Made by a program: the position numbers and the translations under genes. 36,332 nucleotides of DNA, taken from NCBI GenBank assembly GCA_024102975.1, contig JAGFJD010000476.1, forward strand, positions 1-36,332. The letters are read 5' to 3'. The notes under the pieces were generated by a model, which saw only the letters and a program-made list of their open reading frames with translations, did not search any database and was not told the origin of the DNA. Shown here piece after piece: positions 23,482 through 32,200 of the stretch (the stretch's first letter is position 1; the number at the start of each line of letters is the position of its first letter). This DNA is from Phaeodactylibacter sp. Its GTDB lineage: Bacteria; Bacteroidota; Bacteroidia; Chitinophagales; Saprospiraceae.

Positions 23482-25668
23482 CTACCTCGTTTTTAAGTGT
23501 TCCTTCCAATCGCTGAAAGTTTGCTCAAAACCGGCCATTTCCGATGGGCTGAGCCATCGCACAAAAATCTTTAAATGAGCCGGCGTTTCTTCCCGCAGGG
23601 TTTTGACCACCGACGTTCGGAATCCCGGATTCAGGCCGTCGTCAAACCGGTTGAGCCAGCCGGGGAACAGAAAGCTCAGCTGCAGGGAAAAGGGGTCCTT
23701 CAGAGGCGGGCGGCTTTCATCAGCGCCGGCTGGCAACTGTAAAATAGGGCTTTGCCCGCTCTTGTCGCCCAGGCCCGGCCGCAGCAGGATGTGCTCCACG
23801 ATATGGAAACTGCCGGGGTCGTCTTTGGGAAGGCCGCTGAGGAAAGGGCGGGCAGTGGCGGGGAACCCCAGCAGCAGGCATAAGCGCTGTTTCAGGCCGT
23901 CCGCATTATTGGAGAGCGGCTCGGCGTAGTTGAACCCCTTGCCTCTTTGCCCGCCCAGGACGGCGTATTCGTCCAGCAGGGCTTCTTTCTGGTTGAACAG
24001 TCGTTTTTTCAGCACGTCGTCATATTCGACCACCTCTTCTCCAAAGCGGGCCAATAAGTGGTTGAGCAGCCGGTTTCTCCGTTCCCAAAGCGCCTCTTTG
24101 TCCGCTCCTTCCGCCCATTCCTGGATTTTGGCATCGTAGGTTACCGTTTTCTTTCGCGAACCGTCTCCCTGGCTTAAGCCGAGGGCATTCCAGGCTATGA
24201 TCGGTTCCAGATCCGGCGTTTCGCCGCGCATCGATTGGGAAAAATAGGTTTTCTCCGACGCTCCCCGCTTCAGGGAGAATAATTTCCCAACGCCTTCCAG
24301 TTGGGCAAAGGTATTGGCGAGCAACTGGTCAAAGATCGCCAGGTATGCTTTGAGTTGCCGGGCCTGGGCCTCCCGGCGGGGCGTAGCGGGCCGGGGCAGC
24401 CCTGTCTCGCCCAGGCCGTAAATTTCCGGAAACTGATGCTGTATCGATTGATGAACGCCGGGCTGCCTCGGGCGGCCGGGCCGGGGCCCCGGATAGCTCA
24501 TTTTCTGCGGGCGCGGCTTGGTGCGTTCGTTTTCTGCCTTCTTCCGTTTCAGCAGCAACTGGCTTGCCGTTTCCCAGTTGATGCGCATGGGCAGGCCGGC
24601 TTTGAACAGGCGGATGCCTACTTCGCCTTTTTCCGCCGGGGATGGCGGAATGGCCAGATTGGCGGCATAACCATCGGGGATGATCAGCTCCCAGGGTTCT
24701 CCTTCCCTGGTCGAAGCCACAATATTGCTGCCCGGCAGGGATAAACGCAGGCTTTGCACGGCCCGGACGCCGCGGAGGCCCATGATCAGCCGGATCAGGT
24801 CGGATATGCGAACGCTGCGGCGAAGCTGGAAGGCTTCGAGCTCCTCATCGTCCAGAAAACCGTGTTCCAATTGCGGGCCTTCCAGCAGGCTTTCTATGGA
24901 ATATCCATCGGCCAGCCTTTCCTGCAGGGTATAAAACCGGATGCGGGGCGACAGATAGGAATGGATCACAAAGTAGATGTCCGCCAGCAAGGCTGCCGGG
25001 TCGCTGACGTCTCCGGCCTCAATCCTGGCTTCCACCTGCACTTCCTGGGCGTCCAGCGTTTCAATCAGGTGGAAATCCTCGCATAAATTCCGCCGTTGGT
25101 GCAGGCGCCTGCGCATTTCATTTTTGATGTTTACGGCGTCCCAGCCCGGGCCGGATTCCGGGATGAAAGCTACGCGGTAGAGCCCGAGCAGGCGGATGGG
25201 ATCCAGAATCCGTTCCGAATCCCGGTTGACGGAAGCCGGAGACATGCGCAGGGCTTGTTCTACCGGGTCGTAAAACACCCGGGAGTCATACTTATCAGAG
25301 GAGGTGTCCAGGGTATAAATCCAGGCGTTGCGCACACCCGGCGTATCAATCAGCAGCTTGCGCCAATCCAGGAGGCTGACCGGCGCAGAACTCAGCATGG
25401 GCCCCGGCTGGAAATGAGGGGGCCACTCCGCTGCCGCCGCTTCGGTCATCAGGTCGGGGATGGGGAAATTGATCCGGTAGCTCAGGTCGGTAAGAGCATA
25501 ACACAACTGCTCCAGGATGGTAATTCCCGGGTCGTGTACGTTGTGGTCCGTCCATTCCCGGCCCGACAGTTCCCGGATCAGTTCCATGCCTTTTTCGCGC
25601 AATGCGGCATAGGTTGCCACTTCAGCAGGCAGCGAAGGAGGTGAGGTGTTGTTGGTAAATTCAGCCAT
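23482..25668 (-). CDS. Baseplate J-like wedge protein of the eCIS (Afp12-like)
   Basis: 728 residues, ATG at 25668. HNVHDPGITILEQLCYALTD near residues 42-61 is the conserved motif of gp6/baseplate-J-like wedge proteins of contractile systems, followed by LSYRINFPIPDL. Further features are LLIDTPGVRNAWIY and FHIVEHILLRPG near the C-terminus. These proteins form the iris ring that triggers sheath contraction. Afp-type clusters encode two such subunits; the other is the 2110-residue protein upstream. It is separated from the fibre gene by a 300-bp gap with MITE copy 3, and coupled to the 711-residue gene downstream. Confidence 0.85.
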   Translation of the reverse strand: MAEFTNNTSPPSLPAEVATYAALREKGMELIRELSGREWTDHNVHDPGITILEQLCYALTDLSYRINFPIPDLMTEAAAAEWPPHFQPGPMLSSAPVSLLDWRKLLIDTPGVRNAWIYTLDTSSDKYDSRVFYDPVEQALRMSPASVNRDSERILDPIRLLGLYRVAFIPESGPGWDAVNIKNEMRRRLHQRRNLCEDFHLIETLDAQEVQVEARIEAGDVSDPAALLADIYFVIHSYLSPRIRFYTLQERLADGYSIESLLEGPQLEHGFLDDEELEAFQLRRSVRISDLIRLIMGLRGVRAVQSLRLSLPGSNIVASTREGEPWELIIPDGYAANLAIPPSPAEKGEVGIRLFKAGLPMRINWETASQLLLKRKKAENERTKPRPQKMSYPGPRPGRPRQPGVHQSIQHQFPEIYGLGETGLPRPATPRREAQARQLKAYLAIFDQLLANTFAQLEGVGKLFSLKRGASEKTYFSQSMRGETPDLEPIIAWNALGLSQGDGSRKKTVTYDAKIQEWAEGADKEALWERRNRLLNHLLARFGEEVVEYDDVLKKRLFNQKEALLDEYAVLGGQRGKGFNYAEPLSNNADGLKQRLCLLLGFPATARPFLSGLPKDDPGSFHIVEHILLRPGLGDKSGQSPILQLPAGADESRPPLKDPFSLQLSFLFPGWLNRFDDGLNPGFRTSVVKTLREETPAHLKIFVRWLSPSEMAGFEQTFSDWKEHLKTR

Positions 25669-25966
25669 TTTGTAAAGGATTTATACTGGATTAAGCTTAC
25701 TACGCTGTAACCTAAGGGGCCGCAGCGTATTGGCCGTCTCTGTGGTCCTCTGCGTTCCCTGCGATTTGATTTTTGTGCGCAGAGTTGGCTGGGGGTTGTG
25801 AAAAAAGGTCGAAAGTAGACAGGATTAACAAGATTTACAAGATGTAGTGGCTTGCGCCACAAAGGTGTACATATCCTGAAAATCTTGTTAATCCTGTCTT
25901 TATACACTTATTGCACAACCCCCGGCTTGCCACCCGCCCCCTCCGCTTTAAACTCACAAAGTAGAA
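25669..25966. other. Intergenic region between fibre and second baseplate gene
   Basis: No gene. Besides MITE copy 3 it contains a run of related ctctgtggtcctctgcg and ttccctgcgattt phrases (25739-25768), which look like a degenerate short tandem repeat. The sequence just upstream of the ATG (on the minus strand, ggattaagcttactac is further out) shows no perfect TAnnTTTG. Confidence 0.4.
25791..25923. repeat. MITE-like inverted-repeat element, copy 3 (complete)
   Basis: Ends gggggttgtg and cacaaccccc are perfect 10-bp inverted repeats. Inside are agacaggattaacaagatt and its complement aatcttgttaatcctgtct, and a central gtggc-ttgc-gccac stem whose minus-strand loop is GCAA. Total 133 bp. It is the reverse-oriented counterpart of copy 2 and the most complete member in the window. 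Confidence 0.85.
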
Positions 25967-28900
25967 TTACCTTGGAACATGAATAACGGCAGTGCCCCTG
26001 GTAGAGATGCCCAAAATGCCGGTGTCGATATTGACATGCACGTGGGCATTATCGTTGGCCAGGCTTTTCAGCACTTTCAGGTCATCTTCCGTGAGGGTAG
26101 TCCCGCCGATCCGGAACCCGGTGGCTTTTACCGGGCCGTCTACGTCCAGCTTGGCCGTGGGGATGAACCCGCCGTTCCCGATGCCTACGTTCCCCCGGTT
26201 GGGCCTCAGAACGATGTGGTCATCCGCATCGTTGGAGGTGCCGATTTCGAAAGTGGTCGATTCGCCCGACCGGGCATAGTAGCGGATCCAGGCGGCATCG
26301 CCGCTGCCGCCGCCGGGGTCGCGGGGAAACACAATGCCGTCATTATCAGAATTGCCGGCGGAGGGGCGAACTTGCCCGGAAAAGGGCCCGATAAAGGCGT
26401 GGGCTTTCACCGTGCCGTTCACATCCAGTTTGGCTGTGGGCGCGTCCAGCCCGATCCCTACGTTGCCGGAAGGTTTCAGGGTAATATGGTCGTCGGCGTC
26501 ATTGGATACGCCGATCTCGAGGTTGGTTTGTTCGCCGGCCCGGGCGTAATAGCGGATCCAGGCGACATCGCCGCTGCCGTTGTCGGGGTCGCCGGGAAAG
26601 AGGATGCCATCATTCGGGGTGCTGCCGGCAGTGGGCAGAATCTGCCCGAAGAAGGAAGCAGCCTGCGCTTTTCCCCGCACGTCGAACATATACCCATCAG
26701 CCGGCGCGGCTTTTCCGACGCTTAGCCTGCCTGCAAAGGAGGAATCTCCGGTACCCTTTACGGCCAATCCGCCATTGGCGGCGGTTTCGAGCGCCATCCG
26801 CTCGTTGGTGCCATTGGCGTCCCGCCAGGAATGCCGGCCGTTGGCAGCGTAGAACAGGGTGCTGGAATTAATGCCCAGGCCGTAACCGCTCCACAACTGT
26901 ATCTTCAGGTTGTTGCTGACATCCTGATCCGCAAAACGGATTCGCTGAGCGCCCGGCAAGTCAATAGCTCCGTTTAACCTTAAGCCCCCCGCCACGTCCA
27001 GTTTAGCCTTGGGCACATCCACCCCGATCCCTACGTTGCCGGCAGGTTTCAGGGTAATATGGTCGTCGGCGTCATTGGATGTCCCGATCTCGAGGCTGGT
27101 TTGTTCGCCGGCCCGGGCATAATACCGGATCCAGGCGGCATCTCCGCTCCCGCCGCCGGGGTCGCTGGGGAAGAGGATGCCATCATTCAGGGTGCTGCCG
27201 GCAGTGGGCCGGAGCTGTCCGGAGAAGGAGGCGGCCTGAGCTTTTCCCTGCACGTCGAGCGCGTATCCGGCTGTGGGCGCAGCTTTGCCGACGCTCAACA
27301 CGCCGGCGAAAGACGATATCCCGGCACCCTTGACCTCCAGCCCGCCGTTGGCCGCTGTGCTCAGGGCCATCCGCTCATTAACGCCATCGGCATCCCGCCA
27401 GGAATGCCGGCCGTTGGCCGCATAAAACAGGGTGCTGGGATTAATGCCCAGGCCATAACCACTCCACAGCTGTATCTTCAAATTATTGCTGGTATCCTGA
27501 TTCGTAAAACGGATTCGCTGAGCGCCGGGCACGTCAATATCGCCATTCGACTTTATCCCCCCTGCCACGTCCAGTTTGGCGGCAGGATTTTCGACCCCGA
27601 TGCCTACATTGCCGGAAGGCAGCAGAGCGATGTGGTCATTCGCATTATTGGCTACTCCAATGGCCAACGTCATTTCCTGGCCGACCCGGGCATAATACCG
27701 GATATAAGCGTAGTCGCCGGAACGAGGGCCGCCGGGGAAGAGGATGCCGTCCCTGTCCGTATTGCCGTCGGCAGGCTGGAACTGCCCGTAAAACTTAGCG
27801 GCTTTGACGGCGCCCTTCACTTCCAGTTTTTCGGTGGGCGCATCCAGCCCGATTCCCACGTTGCCGGAAGGTTTCAGGGTGATATGGTCGTCGGCGTCAT
27901 TGGAAACGCCGATCTCGAGGTTGGTTCGTTCGCCGGCCCGGGCATAATAGCGGATCCAGGCCCGGTCGCCGGAACCGCCGCCGGGGTCGCTGGGGAAAAG
28001 GATGCCGTCCTTGGCCGTATCGCCGGCGGTAGGCTGGAACTGCCCGGAGAAGGCAGTGGCCCCGGCCACTCCCTGCACATCAAGCGCATATCCGGGAGCG
28101 GGCCTTGTTTTTCCAACGCCCAGCGCGCCGGCGAAGGAAGACATCCCGGTGCCCTTGACTTCCAGCCCGCCGTCAGCCGCCGTTCTCAGAACCATGCGCT
28201 CATTGGCGCCGTGGACATCCCGCCAGGAATGGCGGCCGTTGGCGGCGTAAAACAAGGTGTCGGGATTGATGCCCAGGCCAAAACCGCTCCACAACTGTAT
28301 CTTCAGGTTGTTGCCGATGTCCTCGTTGGTAAAGCGGATTTGGCGGGTGCCGGGCAGGTCCAGGTTCTGGCTCAGCTTTATCCCGCCTGCTACGTCCAGT
28401 TTAGCGGCAGGATTCTCAATGCCGATGCCCACATTTGCCGAGGGGTTCAAAAAAATATGGCCGGCATTGGCGTCGGCGACGGAAATCTTCAGAGATGTGC
28501 CGCTGCCCTGAGCATAATACTGTATGCGCGCATTGCTGCTGACCGCATCGCCTTTGAAGAAGATACCCTGCTCGTTGGCCTGGCCGGATTCCGGCTGGAT
28601 CAGCCCGGAGAAAGCAGTGGCTTTGACCACCCCATCGACCTGCAGGCGTTCGACGGGGGTGTCAGTCCCGATGCCCACGAAACCGTCCGACTCCCGGATA
28701 AAAAAGCTTTTGCTGCTGCTGTCCTGGCTGATCAGCAAACCTCCCTGGGCGTTGTCCAGGCTGATCCGCCATCTGGGGTTTCGGATGGAGCCCGGCGCGG
28801 GCAGCTTGTCAAAGAGCTGGATCAGGTCCTTAAGGGTAACCGTATCATCCGTTGGCGCCTGAACCTGCAGGGCGGCGGCGGCGTTTTTCCTGATCCCGTC

Positions 28901-29017
28901 GTCGGCCTGGTTGATGCCCGAATTGATCAGGGCCTCGAAATGGCGTTCCTCCGGGATATCCCCCGCCTGGAAAAAGGATTTTAAGCCAACCCTGCCTGTT
29001 AATTTATCGTCTGCCAT
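25967..29017 (-). CDS. Repetitive tail fibre protein of the eCIS (VGIG / KLDV repeats)
   Basis: 1016 residues from the ATG at 29017 (MADDKLTGRVG); 18 further codons upstream run into an inverted repeat and are less likely. Residues 1-120 are a unique head, probably the baseplate attachment. The rest is a chain of modules of two kinds: one with DGILFPSDPGGGSGDAAWIR, DADDHITLKPSGNVGIG and KLDVNG (about six copies), and one with RIRFTNQDTSNNLKIQLWSG and FYAANGRHSWRD (three copies). The NVGIG-x-x-x-P-x-x-KLDV motif is common in tail fibres and secreted beta-helical proteins of Bacteroidota. No S74 chaperone domain is seen at the end. It lies between the two baseplate genes, consistent with a receptor-contacting fibre. 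Receptor unknown. Confidence 0.85.
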   Translation of the reverse strand: MADDKLTGRVGLKSFFQAGDIPEERHFEALINSGINQADDGIRKNAAAALQVQAPTDDTVTLKDLIQLFDKLPAPGSIRNPRWRISLDNAQGGLLISQDSSSKSFFIRESDGFVGIGTDTPVERLQVDGVVKATAFSGLIQPESGQANEQGIFFKGDAVSSNARIQYYAQGSGTSLKISVADANAGHIFLNPSANVGIGIENPAAKLDVAGGIKLSQNLDLPGTRQIRFTNEDIGNNLKIQLWSGFGLGINPDTLFYAANGRHSWRDVHGANERMVLRTAADGGLEVKGTGMSSFAGALGVGKTRPAPGYALDVQGVAGATAFSGQFQPTAGDTAKDGILFPSDPGGGSGDRAWIRYYARAGERTNLEIGVSNDADDHITLKPSGNVGIGLDAPTEKLEVKGAVKAAKFYGQFQPADGNTDRDGILFPGGPRSGDYAYIRYYARVGQEMTLAIGVANNANDHIALLPSGNVGIGVENPAAKLDVAGGIKSNGDIDVPGAQRIRFTNQDTSNNLKIQLWSGYGLGINPSTLFYAANGRHSWRDADGVNERMALSTAANGGLEVKGAGISSFAGVLSVGKAAPTAGYALDVQGKAQAASFSGQLRPTAGSTLNDGILFPSDPGGGSGDAAWIRYYARAGEQTSLEIGTSNDADDHITLKPAGNVGIGVDVPKAKLDVAGGLRLNGAIDLPGAQRIRFADQDVSNNLKIQLWSGYGLGINSSTLFYAANGRHSWRDANGTNERMALETAANGGLAVKGTGDSSFAGRLSVGKAAPADGYMFDVRGKAQAASFFGQILPTAGSTPNDGILFPGDPDNGSGDVAWIRYYARAGEQTNLEIGVSNDADDHITLKPSGNVGIGLDAPTAKLDVNGTVKAHAFIGPFSGQVRPSAGNSDNDGIVFPRDPGGGSGDAAWIRYYARSGESTTFEIGTSNDADDHIVLRPNRGNVGIGNGGFIPTAKLDVDGPVKATGFRIGGTTLTEDDLKVLKSLANDNAHVHVNIDTGILGISTRGTAVIHVPR

Positions 29018-29056
29018 GGTCGTGATTTTCTTTTTTAAGAGTCCTTGGTAGTGATT

Positions 29057-29197
29057 AAAAAATAACTTCACCCTTTGAGATCCGTAGTTGTAGCTCGTTC
29101 GTCAGCTTAACCCTGCGAGAACCCTGCCTGGCTGATTCACTTCACTACAACTACGGATTTCACCCGGCTGAACTAGACGGGCGTGAAGTTATTTTTT
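29057..29197. repeat. Nested 141-bp inverted repeat between fibre and baseplate genes
   Basis: Outer arms aaaaaataacttcac (29057-29071) and gtgaagttatttttt (29183-29197) are exact complements, as are inner arms atccgtagttgtag (29080-29093) and ctacaactacggat (29145-29158). On the minus-strand transcript the structure ends with a run of U, so it could attenuate or terminate between the baseplate and fibre genes. It fills almost all of the intergenic space. Confidence 0.85.
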
Positions 29198-29202
29198 AAG
29201 GG

Positions 29203-32200
29203 TTATTTATTTTCCGCGACTTTAAAGTCAAGATCCATCTTAGCATAGCCGATGCCGCTGAGCACCCGCTTCCGGGGATCGATGCTGTCGTCCAGGAACT
29301 CGATGGTATGCTCCGGCGACGACACCAGGATGATGTCGGGGCCGCGAAGCCGGGCGACGCCGTCCGCGCCGACTGCCACCGGCCCTTTCACCGGGCGGAG
29401 GCTGCCGTCGGAAGCCAGGCGTTCCATCAGGATCAGTTTCGGCTGGTCGATGAAGTCGACGTAGGGCCGGTTTTCTATAAAATTGACCAGCATGCTGAGG
29501 TAGACTTCCCTGCCGAAAGCGATTTCGGCGCCGTGGCCGAACGCCCAGGGCGATAAAAATTGCATGAGTTCCCGCTGCAGCTGGTCGGCGTAAAAATGGA
29601 AGTTCTGCATGTCCCGGAAACGCACCGGCGACCGCAGGTGCAGGTAGTCAAACCGCGGATTCTGCACCTGTACCCGGACGAAAGGAGGCGCCAGGCGCTG
29701 CAGGAAGTCCTGGATTTCTTTCAATTGCCGTTGGGGCGCCTTGGGTTCAAAGGGGTTGAAGGGCCGGCGGAAGCGGATATCCGGGATGACGACCACGCTC
29801 ACTGTCCCGGGAGGGGCGCCGTCGTCCAGCAGGTCTCCGGCCAGAGCTTTTACCCGGTAAATGTCCGGAAACTGTTCGAGCACCAGGTGTTCGTAATCCC
29901 ACATAGTGAGGGCCCGCTGTTTGTGGCGCAGGCGTTCGCTGGCCCGCCGATAGAAAGCGGATACCTGCTCGCGCTCCTTACCCTGGAAAGAAGAGTACGG
30001 TTGCGAGAAGGCCAGCAATCCGGGAATGGGTTCCTGGGGGTCCACGATGCTTCCCGGCGGCAGTATGCGGCCGAAGCTCTGGCCCTGATCCAGCCAGGTC
30101 GCCCGCAGCGCCTGCGGGTAGATGGCGATGGTGTCGTTGAGGCTTTGGCTATGCCGGTGGGCCCGCACCCGAATCCAGTACAAGCCGGCAGGCATGAGGG
30201 TGTGCTTGCTGGTAGCGGCAGCCGGCAGGCCGATTTGCACGATGCCGGTGTTCTGCAGCCCGTTGGTGGTGTCCAGCCGGATTTGTTCGCCCCGCAGTTC
30301 CAGCCAATTGTGGCCGGCCAGGCAGGCCCATTCCACGGCAGCAGGTGGCAGGTCGGGATTGGCGCTGCCCTCGGCCATCTGGAAGAGCAGCGACAGGGTC
30401 TGGGGCGGCGCCAGGTTGCTTATGCCCAGGTACAACTCGCCTTCAGCTTCATAGCGGGGCAGGAAAGGAAAGAACATCTTTTCTGTGATGATCTTGCCCT
30501 CCTCGTCCCCGGCAATTTTTCTCCACGCCCCGCTCGTGGCAACCGGGCTGTAGCCAAAAGGATGGAGGTGCAGCAAATGGCCGGCTTCCTCAGTATCCGC
30601 TGCCGGCTTTGCGGCCGGAGGCGGCAAGGGATCCTGAGCAAAGCGGGTCCGTTTTTCTTCCGGCAGGGCCACCTCTGCTGAAGTGGTATAATCGATGCTG
30701 AGGCTTTCGATGGCCGGGGTGTAAGGCTCTGCGAGCGGAAGGGGGTCGGAGTAGAAAACGGCCAGCGCTCTGCCTGCCGCGACATCATCCGGGACTCTGA
30801 GCTGCCTTGCCAGTTCATCGTGATAAGTGACCGTCAGTTCGCCTGCGGTTACTATGGGGCTTCCTGTGCCGGCAGCCACTTCGGCGGCGGCGGCGGCCAC
30901 TTCAGCGGCTGTCTGAGTAGCTGTTGCTGCGGCTTCAGCCGCCGCCGTGGCGGCTTCAGTTGCCGCCCTTGCTCTTGCTGCCGCATCGGCTGCTTCTCTT
31001 GCTGCTTCAACTACTCTGGCGCTTGCTATATTTAGTGCGTCGGTGGCGGCAGCTACGTCTGCCGGGGCGGCGGCCTCAGCGGCGGCCAATGCGTGTGCGG
31101 CCAAAACCTCAGCATCGGCTAGTGCCTGTGCCGCTACAGTTGCTTCATTCTTTGCCGTTTCTGCCGCTTCCGCTGCTTCGTCATTTGCCGTTATTGCCGC
31201 GTCTTTTACATTTTCCGCTTCTACTGCTACTGCAGTTGCTTCGGCTGCCGTCATTTTATATTTAACCGTAAAACTTTCGACCGGCAAGCCCTGGGCCAGG
31301 CCGCTTTCGAGCTGAATGATCCTGGCCGGGCTTCCATCGACGATAATTTCCTCGACTGTTCTGGTTTCCAATAACTTCCCCTCCAGGGCATGCAGCGTGA
31401 GCAGGCCGGAGAAACGGCTATGCTGAAAGTCCGGGGCGAGCAATTTGAGCTCGAGATAGCGATCGGCTTCGAGCACATTTTGAGGTATCTGCAGCACCGG
31501 GTTGGGGTTCCGGATATACGGCACGTTATTTTGGAGAAAAACCTGATCAGGAGGGATGTTGGCGGAGATTTGGTTTTCCGTTTCACCGGGGTTTAATGGA
31601 AAAAGCGGATGGGTTGTCCCCAGCTGAAAGTGCCGGCGACCGTCGTGCAGCGCCATTTCTACCTGGAACGAATCATTCTTCAATCGCGGAACAGGCACGT
31701 CCAGGTTTGATCCCAGCATGAAATAGGATCGGTAATAAGCTTCTAATCCAGCTTCCGGCAGATTGCCCCATACCGGTTTCAGGGTAACGGACTCCAGGCG
31801 CTGAGCGGCCAGTTCCGGGTGGGCGATAAACAAGCGGCTGCTGACCCTGGGCACGGCCCCGAACGGCTCGAAAGGTTTCTGGGGGTCTGCCGCGCCGTCG
31901 GGAGTCTGCGCCTGTAAGTTTTTCAGGCCCTGGACGCCTACATGGAGCTTCACGTGGGTGAGCTGCAACTGGTTGAAAAGCTCGTAGGGCCGACGGCTTT
32001 CTTCTATGATATTGGAAGGCGCCGACACACCGGGGGGAGCGGGTTCAAAAACGTCGATCTTTTCCCGGTTGAGCACCAGCTTTATGGCGGGCCAGGGCCC
32101 GGACTGGGGATCATCGGCCAACGGAGCGAGGGGAGAGAATTCTTCACCGAGCAACAGGGTGATCACCAGCGAAGGATTCGGGTCCGGGTTAGCAAAAGGG

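Noticed and set aside
27059..28984. A 641-residue plus-strand ORF opposite the tail fibre
   Set aside because: Shadow of the repetitive fibre gene; the sense strand carries clear VGIG/KLDV motifs.
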